Shown here: positions 8,825-17,469 of the stretch, one piece after another
How positions within the stretch are numbered: the first letter of the stretch is position 1
How the letters are laid out: each line of letters begins with the position of its first letter
Assembly (NCBI RefSeq): GCF_037974355.1
Contig: NZ_CP150235.1
Location: 6,200,001-6,264,000 of the forward strand
Reading direction: 5' to 3'
Length of the DNA: 64,000 nt
Origin: Paenibacillus sp. FSL R5-0517
GTDB lineage: Bacteria; Bacillota; Bacilli; Paenibacillales; Paenibacillaceae
Notes under the pieces: generated by a model
Database searches by the model: none
Seen by the model: only the letters and a program-made list of their open reading frames with translations
Told to the model about the DNA's origin: nothing
Position numbers and translations under genes: made by a program

Positions 8825-9952
8825 TTATGATTTCGAACGAGTCTCTGGGCTCATCTTGACGCGCATGCGCATCAGGAAGTTGATAACCGGTCTTCTCGTT
8901 TTGCTAACAAGCCCGATGACTTCTGCTCCTACCTGGAGGAAGAACATCATGATGCAGATGACCACAAATGTTACCCAGTTGGCTTCAAACATGGCAGCGG
9001 AAGATTGGATAATCGCCAAAACTCCGAAGAATGCGGCAATTCCGTATATGATCAGCACCGTCTGACGGTGACTGAATCCAAGTTCACGCAAGCAGTGATG
9101 CAGGTGACCCTTATCCGGTGAGAAAATCGGTTTCCGTTGTACCGCACGACGAATGATCGCAAAGAAAGTATCCGAGAGCGGCACGCCGATGATGATCAAC
9201 GGTGTAATGAAGGACACGACAGCAATTTGTTTGAATCCGAGCATGGATAACATCGCCAGAGAGAAACCTAGGAATAGTGATCCCGTATCCCCCATGAAGA
9301 TCTTGGCCGGGTGGAAGTTGAAGAACAGGAATCCGATAATACTACCCAACAGTACAAGACACATCAAGGCGATCATCATGTTACCCATCAGGAAGGACAT
9401 CACGGCAATGGTACCAATCGCAATACCGGATACACCGGCAGCCAGACCATCCAGACCATCAATCAAGTTAATCGCATTGGTTACACCAACGATCCATAAG
9501 ATCGTCAGCGGAATGGATACCCAAGCTTCGAGTGAAGAATAGGAATCCTGAAAAGGAATGTTAACGAAATCTACCCGGATATTAAATCCGAATACAACGA
9601 CAGAAGCAGCAACGATCTGACCAAGCAACTTCACTTTGGCTGAGAGCTCAAACCGATCATCAAGTGCTCCAATCAATACGATAATGGTTCCACCAATCAG
9701 AAACGCACTGACAAAACTCATATCCCGAGTCGTGAACCATGCCGATACAAACGGAAGCAATGCAGCAACTGTAATAATAAAGGCCAGGAATATCCCCAGA
9801 CCGCCAAGACGCGGCATGATCCGTGTGTGTACTTTACGTGCATTCGGCGTATCCATCGCGCCAATGCGGACTGCGAACTTTTTGACAAGCGGTGTCAGGG
9901 CAAGAGCCAGTCCCATTGACACGATAAATCCAATGATAAAGATCGCTACCAT
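8825..9952 (-). CDS. tagO: Undecaprenyl-phosphate GlcNAc-1-phosphate transferase (TagO/WecA family)
   Basis: Integral membrane enzyme that starts wall-polymer synthesis by moving GlcNAc-1-phosphate from UDP-GlcNAc to undecaprenyl phosphate. 375 aa with about 10-11 membrane segments. Family motifs are visible: PNARKVHTRIMPRLGGLGIF (36-55), the Asp pair LDDRFE (98-99), NAINLIDGLDGLAAG (159-173) and GDTGSLFLGF around residue 220. A cytosolic basic/His loop KGHLHH follows about residue 285. MraY is a related family, but the motif spacing and the tagA/csaB context favour TagO. It lies downstream of tagA, separated by a dispersed repeat, and has its own terminator. It would supply the lipid substrate used by TagA. 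Confidence 0.9.
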   Translation of the reverse strand: MVAIFIIGFIVSMGLALALTPLVKKFAVRIGAMDTPNARKVHTRIMPRLGGLGIFLAFIITVAALLPFVSAWFTTRDMSFVSAFLIGGTIIVLIGALDDRFELSAKVKLLGQIVAASVVVFGFNIRVDFVNIPFQDSYSSLEAWVSIPLTILWIVGVTNAINLIDGLDGLAAGVSGIAIGTIAVMSFLMGNMMIALMCLVLLGSIIGFLFFNFHPAKIFMGDTGSLFLGFSLAMLSMLGFKQIAVVSFITPLIIIGVPLSDTFFAIIRRAVQRKPIFSPDKGHLHHCLRELGFSHRQTVLIIYGIAAFFGVLAIIQSSAAMFEANWVTFVVICIMMFFLQVGAEVIGLVSKTRRPVINFLMRMRVKMSPETRSKS

Positions 9953-10059
9953 TTGAACATTCGACCCCCAATTATAATACCTGTACGAAATTATAAATCC
10001 CCTGATCTCTTTTTATATATAAAAATTATTGTTAGTCACTTTTGATGAAAAATGCCATT

Positions 10060-10172
10060 TGCACCAGAACGGAGAGGGCAAAAATAACCTGTAGAAGCGA
10101 AGCGTTCGCCTTTATCACGGGATTTCAACCTTGTAAAGGTTAGAAAAAGAAATCCAGGGATAACAGCGATCA
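10060..10172 (-). repeat. Dispersed structured intergenic element, copy A
   Basis: Reads on the minus strand as GATCGCTGTTATCC, first stem arm, inner stem CCTTTACAAGG, second arm GTGATAA, then AAGGCGAACGCTTCGCTTCT and a CTCTCC tail. It is the only copy of the six oriented with its neighbouring genes (tagA and tagO). The apparent 65-aa ORF across it is a by-product of the repeat. There is no gene from 9953 to 10326 apart from this element. Confidence 0.7.
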
Positions 10173-10326
10173 AAAGGTTATTCTGACATCGAAGTGGCAA
10201 CGTGCAACTTAAAGTTTCATTTGAGTGGCACACATGTAATCCGGAATGAATTATACGCCGATCCCACCCGAAAAGCTATCCTCAATTTCTAGCATAAACA
10301 AGCATTTATCTCTTAATTACCTGTTT

Positions 10327-11085
10327 TTAACGGGCTTTTGTCACGTTTTCTTTGTCACGCATCACCTTAACAGCGAATTTCGGAAGCGCAAGCATCCGGC
10401 CAGCCCGGCTTGGTTCACGCAATAAGCGATAGAACCACTCCAGTCTTAACTTTTGGAACAGCATAGGCGCACGTTTGGTTTTACCCGAAATCACATCAAA
10501 GCTGCCGCCAACGCCCATGGTTACGGGAACCTGCAGTGCATCTTTGTGTTTGTGAATCCAAGGTTCCTGTGTATCGGCCCCACGTGCTACAAACAACAGA
10601 TCAGGTGAAGCTTCCCTAATAGAAGCAATAACCTGTTCATCCTCAGCCGGACCAAAATAACCGTCGCGATAACCCACAATACGAATCGCCGGATATTGCT
10701 GTTGTAACCGAACTGCCGTTTCTTGAATCACCTCAGGGGTGGAACCGAGTAAATATACACCCCATCGATAGTTTTCTCCAACACGCAGCAATTCATGTAA
10801 AAGCTCGAATCCCGGCACTCGCTCAGCTACTGGATCTCCACAATAGTTCGCCGCCCATACAACCCCTGTTCCATCAGGAACAATTAATTCCGCAGATTGC
10901 ATGACTTCCATGATTGCGGGATTTTCCAGTGCAGCCATAACCATAATCGGGTTGGCTGTAATGACTTGATGTGGTTGCTTGGACAGCACAGCTTCCTGGA
11001 GAACCTTTACCGTTTCTTTCATCGTCAGTTTGGAAAAAGGAATGCCGTAGATCGAAACGGTAGGTATGGATCCGGTCTGACTCAT
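10327..11085 (-). CDS. tagA: N-acetylmannosaminyltransferase, WecG/TagA/CpsF family
   Basis: Transfers ManNAc from UDP-ManNAc to lipid-linked GlcNAc-PP, forming the GlcNAc-ManNAc disaccharide unit of the polymer. 252 aa, the usual family length. Recognisable parts: TANPIMV (43-49) with the conserved Thr, VPDGTGVVWA (69-78) with the catalytic-position Asp71, the GVGGSFDVISGKTKRAP block, and the LEWFYRLLREPSR C-terminal signature, which in this family contacts the membrane. The gene begins 7 bp after the csaB stop with an AAAGGA site, so the two are almost certainly co-transcribed. The donor would come from MnaA at 34.9-36.0 kb. Confidence 0.9.
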   Translation of the reverse strand: MSQTGSIPTVSIYGIPFSKLTMKETVKVLQEAVLSKQPHQVITANPIMVMAALENPAIMEVMQSAELIVPDGTGVVWAANYCGDPVAERVPGFELLHELLRVGENYRWGVYLLGSTPEVIQETAVRLQQQYPAIRIVGYRDGYFGPAEDEQVIASIREASPDLLFVARGADTQEPWIHKHKDALQVPVTMGVGGSFDVISGKTKRAPMLFQKLRLEWFYRLLREPSRAGRMLALPKFAVKVMRDKENVTKAR

Positions 11086-11092
11086 CTTTATC

Positions 11093-12274
11093 TCATCCTT
11101 TGCGGCCTAAATAGTTAATAATCTGCTGTGCAGGCACTTTGGCTTCCTGCTTCAATTCGGTGATGCCATCTTCATGTTCCTTCAGCCACTGTGATCGTTG
11201 ATCCAGCAATCCGACGACAGTCTTGGCGAGTTTGTCGCCATCGAGTGAGCTCGTATCCCCTGCTGGTTCACTATCCAGTCGAAGCAAGAATTGATCGATT
11301 TTCGGATCATACGAGATACCCACCGGTGGCACATATTGCGAAGCTGCATAGATCAGACTGTGCAGACGCATACCGATGACAAGATCACACTTGCTGACTT
11401 CCTCCAGCATAAGCTGAGGGTCGGTCAGATCCTGTGCGATGCTGATCTCACTGCCTTTACTGGTCACATCACCGAGCATTTCCATAAGGAATCGTGATGC
11501 CTGTTCATCTACTGGCAAATGGAATGGCAGAAAACGCAAGTGCACGGCTCTTTTGGAACACAGCTTTTTTAACCCAGCGGCAATAGCCGTTAGCTCTTTA
11601 CGATCCGACTCCCAGAACCGAACCGATATGCCGATCACAGGAAGCTTGGTGTGTGCTCCAGATGCAGTTTCCACTCGATTCGCTTGAGGAGTATCATTTG
11701 CTGAAACTGCACCTGCTCCACTCTTAACTTTTGCTTCAGGTAATGGCAAGCCCATTACGGGGTCGGGTACAACATGGATCTGATTCCACTGTAGCCCGAG
11801 CCCACGTAGGTAATCTGCAGATTGTTCATCCCGAACGGATACATAGGTGCAGGCCTTAAAGACCGATTTGATCATCGGATTAAAAAATTTACGATTCACA
11901 GGACCAATTCCCTGTGCATAGATAAAGGTCGGCTTTTTCAACATCTGAGCCAGCTTAATCACACCCAGATAATAAGGAATGGATTTCAGTCCAGTTGCAT
12001 CCTGCAATAGACTTCCTCCGCCACTGATTAACCCGTCGCTCTCCTTGAGTGCTTCACGGACTTCCTTCAATTTCATACGATTCACGGAGCGCACACCGTA
12101 CATGGAGGTTGTCCACTCGGGGTCACCCGAGAGAACAATAGGTTCAATGGTGATGTTCGACCTTTGGCTTTCCTCTTCCAGTGCTGTCAAAATTGACTTT
12201 AGCACCGCTTCGTCTCCGCTATTGCGGAATCCGTAATACCCCGAGATGACTAACTTTTGAGAAGTGGTGACCAT
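11093..12274 (-). CDS. csaB: Polysaccharide pyruvyl transferase CsaB
   Basis: Adds a ketal-linked pyruvate to ManNAc of the secondary wall polymer; this modification is what SLH domains recognise. The protein is GT-B-like: N-terminal LVISGYYGFRNSGDEAVLKS glycine-rich motif, GLISGGGSLLQDATG, IYAQGIGP, and a C-terminal GMRLHSLIYA segment typical of PF04230. I chose the ATG at 12274 (393 aa, MVTTSQKLV); an ATG at 12286 sits directly against the GGAAGG site, leaving no spacing. It overlaps the end of the upstream membrane-protein gene by 25 bp. Two SLH proteins encoded 3-8 kb away are its natural beneficiaries. Confidence 0.9.
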   Translation of the reverse strand: MVTTSQKLVISGYYGFRNSGDEAVLKSILTALEEESQRSNITIEPIVLSGDPEWTTSMYGVRSVNRMKLKEVREALKESDGLISGGGSLLQDATGLKSIPYYLGVIKLAQMLKKPTFIYAQGIGPVNRKFFNPMIKSVFKACTYVSVRDEQSADYLRGLGLQWNQIHVVPDPVMGLPLPEAKVKSGAGAVSANDTPQANRVETASGAHTKLPVIGISVRFWESDRKELTAIAAGLKKLCSKRAVHLRFLPFHLPVDEQASRFLMEMLGDVTSKGSEISIAQDLTDPQLMLEEVSKCDLVIGMRLHSLIYAASQYVPPVGISYDPKIDQFLLRLDSEPAGDTSSLDGDKLAKTVVGLLDQRSQWLKEHEDGITELKQEAKVPAQQIINYLGRKG

Positions 12275-14271
12275 TTTTTCCAACATCCTTCCGCTACTTG
12301 CCACACACCCACAGCAATGATACCGAAGATTAAGCCAAGTCCCAATCCCATCACTCCACGAATGAGTGACAATACAGCCGGCGTATGGATATGCGCGAAC
12401 GTATCCACCATGGACAATTGTCCAATCGCTGCAATAATGAGCACAAAGATGACTTTACGATATTTTAAAGCGGCGAACACGCCAACGATAAACAGCGGGT
12501 GTCCCAGCATAAATTCTTTGAATCTCGGACGTACACCGAACGTATCTTCCAGCGTAGTACGCAGGAACATCTCGAATGGTGTTACTGATCCCGAGTTGCC
12601 TGTACGGCTCAAGTAATAGTATCCAACAACGGCAGCAACGAGTGCCAATACAACCATTAACACATTAATTGGCATACGAAGCATTTCTTTAATTTTCTTA
12701 ATAGAGAACGATCCAGAACCACGATAAAACACAATGTAGATCGCTACCAGTGCCATAGGTGCAAAGTGCAACAGACTTACGCCGCGGAACTGGTTAATCA
12801 CCAGACTGTACGTAATGCTGTTAAGCAACGCAATGACAAATGGTACGGCCAGGAACGAAATAATTGACGTTCTTACATATAAAACTACAGTCTGTTTCAA
12901 ACGACGACCCGCAGATGCGTCGGGTTGACGCTGTTGCTGATAGTTCACGGTACGAACGGCCAGCACCATCGCTATGGTCGGCGCCGCTATGGCCACAAGC
13001 AAGGCTATTCCTTGCTCCAGCAGCGTTGGTTTCAAGAGGAACAATCCTGCACTGCCCACCAAAGCAACCACAAATGCGATCAAGGTCAGTAGTGGGATAA
13101 AATAAGAAACCATAAGTGCAATCATCGCAATCGCACCAACGAGAGCAACCAGCTTGGCATAACGTTGAATCGACGAATCCTTCACTGTGAATGCTTCAGC
13201 TTGTCCGAGTTCGAAGCCATGCTTCGCCATACGTTCTATCGCATGACCCGGCTCACCCAGGCTGTTGATCAGATTCTCAATTGGATCTGTAATCATGGCC
13301 TTGGCTGTATTCCGACTTGGCGATGCATTCATATAAAGCATACGAATGTTGCGGTCTTTGGTTGCCAGTACAAAACGGTCAGCGATCGTGTCTACGTCCA
13401 GATTGGCATCGCCATCACTAAGCGAGTACAGACGCGTAACGTTGTAATCCGTTTTATAAGCAAGGGTCTGGAATCCAGACTGCGGTTTCTTCAAGTTCTC
13501 AATGGCTGCAAGACCAATATTGTGCTTGTTCAGCAACTGTGCGAATTGATCGAGACTTCTCATCTCTGCATTATCATTGTACCCTTTCACAGCATCACCA
13601 TCAAACAAGATGCGCTTTACGCCATTCTCTTCGAAGAAGGTAAGCAAGCGCTCCATCGATTCCTGGCTGTATGGCACACTGTCTGAGATCCGCGGCAAAA
13701 TGTAAAAACCTTTATCACGCAGCATCTTCACGGCAACCGGATCGGGCTGCAAAGGCTGCATGTTGGCATTCTCTGGAGGAGTCTGCAATATTAAGCCGCT
13801 ACGACCTTCATATTCCCATGGTTGTACCGGAATCTGCCGATCAGCGAACGTTTGTTCAATAATAGGGGTATACGTCCGTGCGTTTTCCTCTGATGTAAAT
13901 AACACATACGTGTAATTTGCGTTAGAAGGGATCACATCTTTGGTCAGGTTGGCGAGATCCTGGCCGTTGTATACCATCAGTCGGCGTGTCTTTCTCAGCT
14001 CGTCCAATGTACTTTCGAACACTGCCATCGTTGTTACGCCTGCGTCTTTTAGACGAGTCAATTGTTCATTCATGAAATCTTGCGGATGTGCCTGATACGC
14101 AGAGATATCCAGCAGACCCCGATAGTTGAAAACAAGCTCTACCTTTTTGGCAGAAGATTCTGTCTGCACCCGATCACTGATTACAGGGATGGACGCAACC
14201 AGACCGATAATAACGACGAGCCACAACCACTTCCGAGAAGCGTTATTCCAATAAAGCCATTTTTGACGCAC
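12250..14271 (-). CDS. DUF5693-type polytopic membrane protein
   Basis: A 673-aa membrane protein whose role is unknown to me. It has an N-terminal anchor (KWLWLVVIIGLVASIPVIS), an extracytoplasmic region of about 370 residues (FNYRGLLDISAYQ, then a segment resembling a TIM-barrel-like glycosidase fold with RILFDGDAV), then about 9-10 hydrophobic helices to the C-terminus. The start chosen is GTG at 14271 because GAGGAGG lies 8 nt before it; the longer reading to 14331 has no ribosome-binding site. Its position between the phosphosugar mutase and csaB, overlapping csaB by 25 bp, suggests a part in assembling or exporting the pyruvylated polymer. That link is inference from context only. Confidence 0.75.
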   Translation of the reverse strand: MRQKWLYWNNASRKWLWLVVIIGLVASIPVISDRVQTESSAKKVELVFNYRGLLDISAYQAHPQDFMNEQLTRLKDAGVTTMAVFESTLDELRKTRRLMVYNGQDLANLTKDVIPSNANYTYVLFTSEENARTYTPIIEQTFADRQIPVQPWEYEGRSGLILQTPPENANMQPLQPDPVAVKMLRDKGFYILPRISDSVPYSQESMERLLTFFEENGVKRILFDGDAVKGYNDNAEMRSLDQFAQLLNKHNIGLAAIENLKKPQSGFQTLAYKTDYNVTRLYSLSDGDANLDVDTIADRFVLATKDRNIRMLYMNASPSRNTAKAMITDPIENLINSLGEPGHAIERMAKHGFELGQAEAFTVKDSSIQRYAKLVALVGAIAMIALMVSYFIPLLTLIAFVVALVGSAGLFLLKPTLLEQGIALLVAIAAPTIAMVLAVRTVNYQQQRQPDASAGRRLKQTVVLYVRTSIISFLAVPFVIALLNSITYSLVINQFRGVSLLHFAPMALVAIYIVFYRGSGSFSIKKIKEMLRMPINVLMVVLALVAAVVGYYYLSRTGNSGSVTPFEMFLRTTLEDTFGVRPRFKEFMLGHPLFIVGVFAALKYRKVIFVLIIAAIGQLSMVDTFAHIHTPAVLSLIRGVMGLGLGLIFGIIAVGVWQVAEGCWKKWSPLLKS

Positions 14272-14411
14272 TACATGTACCTCCTCAAGTGTTGGAACCA
14301 AATGCACGTTCAGCTCAAGTAATTCGTTCATTTAACATTCATACAATAGGTTACAAACAGCTTGTGTCAACAAGCCCTGATATATGCCAGTCTATCTACA
14401 CTTTTATTTCA

Positions 14412-14455
14412 AAGAAAAACCCCTCCGCCAACCAACCTTACGGTGCGGAGAGGCC
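14412..14455 (-). terminator. Terminator after the phosphosugar mutase gene
   Basis: Minus strand: CCTCTCCGC ... GCGGAGGGG followed by TTTTT; 9-bp stem with one wobble. It separates the mutase from the DUF5693/csaB/tagA unit. Confidence 0.8.
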
Positions 14456-14487
14456 TTCTCATGTTCTTGCTCATTGTTGCATTCGTA

Positions 14488-16209
14488 TTATTGTGCGTCT
14501 ACACGCGACATTACGTTGGTCACCAGACGCTCGATCCGGCTTTCCGCATCTTCCAAACTCTCTCCACGAACGGCGAAGTATACTTTGATCTTCGGTTCTG
14601 TTCCTGAAGGACGCAAGCAGAACCATGAACCGTCTGCCAAAATGAACTTCAGTACGTTTTCCTTCGGAAGACCGTCCAGACCAAGGGAGTAGTCCAATAC
14701 ATCTTGTACAGCAATTCCCGCTACTTCTTGTGGCGGATTGGAACGCCAGTCCGTCATTTTGGCCTGAATCTGAGCTACGCCGTCTTTGCCTTTCAGCGTA
14801 CGGGACTCCAGCTTCTCCAGGAAGTATCCGAATTGGTTGTACAGCTCTTGCAAGACATCATAGAGTGTCTTGCCTTGACTCTTATAATAAGCAGCAGCTT
14901 CAGCAATCAGCATCGAGGCAAGAACAGCATCCTTGTCGCGGGCATAGTTGCCTGAAAGGTAGCCATAACTCTCTTCATATCCGAACAAGAAGGTATGACT
15001 GCCTGTTGCTTCGAACTGGTTCATTTTTTCACCAATATATTTGAAGCCTGTCAGTGTGTTCATCACTTCTGCACCGTAATGTTCAGCAATAACAGCACCC
15101 ATCTCACTAGTTACGATCGTTTTGACAACTGCGCCATTGCTTGGCAGTGTTCCTGTCTCTTGTAGGCGACTCAGCAGATAATGTACCATAATGGCACCAG
15201 ACTGGTTACCAGACAAGACGAAATATTTGCCATCGTTGTCTTTCACGACAGCACCCATACGGTCTGCATCTGGATCTGTTCCGATCAAAATGTCAGCGCC
15301 CACGGATTCTCCCAGCTTCATTGCAAGCGTAAACGCTTCGCGTTCTTCCGGGTTGGGGGATTTCACAGTAGAGAACTCAGCATCTGGCTGTTCTTGTTCG
15401 GCTACAATGTGCACCTGCTCGAATCCGATCTGCTCCAATACACGACGTACAGGGATGTTGCCTGTTCCGTGCAGCGGTGTGTATACAATTTTGAAATCAC
15501 GACCAATGCCCGATTGGATCAGTTCGCGGCTCAGACTGCGGCTTGCTACGGTATCCACGAATGCCTGGTCTTGGTCTTCACCCAACCAGATCAGGAGCCC
15601 CTGCGCTTCTGCTTCTTCTTGCGTCAGCTTCTTCACGTCAGCAAGGGAAGGCACTTCCTGGATGTACTGAATGACTTTTTCCGCTTCAGCTGGTACCAAT
15701 TGACCACCCTCATGATTGTAGACCTTGTATCCGTTGTATTCCGGTGGGTTATGGCTCGCTGTTACAACGATTCCGCCAGTAGCCTTCTGATTACGCACTG
15801 CAAATGACAACTCTGGAGTTGAACGCAGGGATGGGAACAGCTTGGCTACAATGCCGTTTCCAGCCAGTACAAGCGCAGCATCCAGTGTGAATTCAGGTGA
15901 GAAATGACGGGAATCATGAGCAATGACCACAGAAGGTTTGCCTTCTTGGTCACCATGCTGCTCAAGCAAATAACGCGCAAATCCTTGCGTCGCCCGACCT
16001 ACGGTGTAACGGTTCATCCGGTTGCTTCCTGCACCAATGACCCCGCGTAATCCCCCTGTACCAAACTCCAGGTTTCTGTAAAAACGTTCTTCTAGCTCTT
16101 TCGGCTGATCCTGCAAGTCACGAAGCTCCTGTTTCGTTGCTTCATCAATCGAAGCATCCTCCAACCATTGCTGCAACGTCTCTGCTGCTGCTGTGCTTAA
16201 CTGTTCCAT
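14488..16209 (-). CDS. pgcA: Phosphoglucomutase/phosphomannomutase (PgcA type)
   Basis: Cytosolic alpha-D-phosphohexomutase that interconverts hexose 1- and 6-phosphates and so feeds nucleotide-sugar synthesis for wall polymers. 573 aa, the normal length of the long Bacillus-type family. The catalytic phosphoserine loop is TASHNPPEYNGYKVY with Ser152. The metal loop is GTDPDADRMGAV near residue 310. The sugar-binding GYEESYGYL follows near 410, and the C-terminal phosphate loop is LRPSGTEPKIK. Substrate (glucose or mannose) cannot be told from motifs. It lies upstream of the polymer genes but is insulated from them by a terminator. Confidence 0.9.
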   Translation of the reverse strand: MEQLSTAAAETLQQWLEDASIDEATKQELRDLQDQPKELEERFYRNLEFGTGGLRGVIGAGSNRMNRYTVGRATQGFARYLLEQHGDQEGKPSVVIAHDSRHFSPEFTLDAALVLAGNGIVAKLFPSLRSTPELSFAVRNQKATGGIVVTASHNPPEYNGYKVYNHEGGQLVPAEAEKVIQYIQEVPSLADVKKLTQEEAEAQGLLIWLGEDQDQAFVDTVASRSLSRELIQSGIGRDFKIVYTPLHGTGNIPVRRVLEQIGFEQVHIVAEQEQPDAEFSTVKSPNPEEREAFTLAMKLGESVGADILIGTDPDADRMGAVVKDNDGKYFVLSGNQSGAIMVHYLLSRLQETGTLPSNGAVVKTIVTSEMGAVIAEHYGAEVMNTLTGFKYIGEKMNQFEATGSHTFLFGYEESYGYLSGNYARDKDAVLASMLIAEAAAYYKSQGKTLYDVLQELYNQFGYFLEKLESRTLKGKDGVAQIQAKMTDWRSNPPQEVAGIAVQDVLDYSLGLDGLPKENVLKFILADGSWFCLRPSGTEPKIKVYFAVRGESLEDAESRIERLVTNVMSRVDAQ

Positions 16210-16320
16210 TCCGATAAACCCCTTCCGTCTATATAAATTCAGGTGTGCTGAGTTACTTCAGCATCTTGCATCATTCGGCCCGTCTATGTTCCGAAATGAT
16301 GTCAATGCTCACGTATGTAA

Positions 16321-16752
16321 TCAGCTTGGGTCAGACAGTGCAAACATAATCTCGCCTTCAGCGACTACTTTATCGTCCACTCGGGCAGTTGCTTTACCTT
16401 TACCAATGGAACCCTTCAAACGTGTAATCTCCACTTCCAGGATCAACGTATCTCCGGGCACGACTTGTCCACGGAATCGGAAGTTATCCAGTCCCGCCAA
16501 AAAGCCAATTTTGCCTTTGTTGCCTTCCATATTCAGAATGGCTACTGCACCAACTTGAGCCAGCGCTTCAGTAATCAGTACACCCGGCATTACCGGATAC
16601 TCCGGAAAATGACCAATGAAGAATGGTTCGTTAATGGTTACGTTCTTCAGACCAACGGCACGTTTGCCATCCTCAATCTCTAGAATCTTGTCCACCAGCA
16701 AAAACGGGGGACGGTGCGGGATGATTTCTTGAATCTGTTTAATATCGAGCAC
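16321..16752 (-). CDS. fabZ: 3-hydroxyacyl-ACP dehydratase FabZ
   Basis: Dehydrates 3-hydroxyacyl-ACP to trans-2-enoyl-ACP in type II fatty acid synthesis. The start is taken as GTG at 16752, 8 nt after AGAGGAG, giving 143 aa, the size of Bacillus FabZ; the longer frame to 16797 has no ribosome-binding site at its ATGs. The hot-dog fold signature is clear: [11 protein letters not shown] near the N-terminus, the active-site His in [14 protein letters not shown] (His48) and the Glu in ITEALAQ (Glu62). In B. subtilis fabZ also follows flhP. The gap between fabZ and the EpuA-like gene is widened here by a dispersed repeat. Confidence 0.93.
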   Translation of the reverse strand: MLDIKQIQEIIPHRPPFLLVDKILEIEDGKRAVGLKNVTINEPFFIGHFPEYPVMPGVLITEALAQVGAVAILNMEGNKGKIGFLAGLDNFRFRGQVVPGDTLILEVEITRLKGSIGKGKATARVDDKVVAEGEIMFALSDPS

Positions 16753-16848
16753 AGTGTAATCTCCTCTCGGGATGTTTATATGAGCGTTCTTCATCATGGA
16801 TTGACTCTTAGGGCTAAGGTGGTCGTTACGGTTACGGATCGTCCCTCT

Positions 16849-16950
16849 GATCGCTGTTGTCTCCGAATTTTTTGATCAACCTCCGAGAGGTCAAAATTCG
16901 GTGACAAAGGCGAGCGCTTCGCTTCTTCTGAACGATTCCGTTCCCTCCAC
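16849..16950 (+). repeat. Dispersed structured intergenic element, copy B
   Basis: GATCGCTGTTGTCTCCG, inner stem CCTCCGAGAGG, closing arm CGGTGACAA, then AGGCGAGCGCTTCGCTTCTT and a CCCTCC tail. The outer pair here is TTGTC/GACAA where copies A, D and E have TTATC/GATAA and copy C has TTACTAC/GTAGTAA. It lies upstream of fabZ, antisense to it. Confidence 0.7.
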
Positions 16951-17041
16951 TTACTTCGGTGCTGCAAGGTCAACCCCCACATGACAAAGGCGAAGCTCAT
17001 ATAAAATGTTTTAATTTAAATTTTGTATGGAAAGCATATTT

Positions 17042-17170
17042 TCGGTTAACACTAGTTATATCCTTCATGACTGCAGTAGTGAAGGTTAAGATAAGGGGTC
17101 TCTCTTCGCGATGACGAATGTCTTTCGCAGGGGAGGCCTCTTTTGACGTCAAACGTCATCCATCATTATA
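17042..17170 (-). promoter_or_regulatory. Candidate fabZ promoter region with TGACGT repeats
   Basis: A TATAAT -10 box on the minus strand occupies 17165-17170 with a weak -35. TTTGACGTCAAA, a perfect 12-bp palindrome (17142-17153), lies downstream, and further TGACGTT half-sites occur near 17153-17159 and 17178-17186. A GC-rich imperfect hairpin covers 17095-17143. The match to a known regulator is not obvious. No ORF is supported in 16951-17232. Confidence 0.35.
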
Positions 17171-17182
17171 CTGTTTTCAACG

Positions 17183-17219
17183 TCAAAAAGAAAACTCCTG
17201 CCTGCGCAGGAGTTTTCGC
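17183..17219 (-). terminator. Terminator after the mbl-flhO-flhP-epuA unit
   Basis: Minus strand: AAAACTCCTG, CGCAGG loop, CAGGAGTTTT, then CTTTTTG. A 10-bp perfect stem just after the EpuA-like stop codon at 17233. Confidence 0.85.
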
Positions 17220-17232
17220 TTAACTCGTTACA

Positions 17233-17457
17233 TTATGGAGCGAACACTAGATTATATACATGTTCCCATGTACTCCATTGCCATACGGAACCGATATCCT
17301 GTTTGCCCAGTACCACATATCCAGCTACCATTCCGCCAGCGAGGGCAAGAACAAGCAGGGCCGGGACCAGGAACCATCTAGCGATGCGCCATCCACTCTT
17401 CTTCTTCTTGACTTCCTTTTTCTCTGGCTTACTGTTCTGCTGCTGTGTTTCTGTCAT
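17233..17457 (-). CDS. EpuA-like small single-pass membrane protein
   Basis: 74 aa from the ATG at 17457, which has AAAGGTGA 5 nt upstream; an ATG at 17466 is too close to that site. The N-terminus is short, polar and very lysine-rich (KPEKKEVKKKKSGWR), followed by one hydrophobic helix (FLVPALLVLALAGGMVAGYV) and a short outside tail. The layout matches the EpuA family, often mislabelled as an RNA polymerase beta subunit. It starts 13 bp after the flhP stop and ends the mbl-flhO-flhP unit. No function can be read from the sequence. Confidence 0.75.
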   Translation of the reverse strand: MTETQQQNSKPEKKEVKKKKSGWRIARWFLVPALLVLALAGGMVAGYVVLGKQDIGSVWQWSTWEHVYNLVFAP

Positions 17458-17469
17458 CACATTCACCTT

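Noticed and set aside
10036-10233. 65-aa minus-strand ORF and similar short frames containing DKGERFAS-like text
   Set aside because: The shared peptide text comes from the dispersed intergenic element read in one frame; other copies break the frame and none has a ribosome-binding site.
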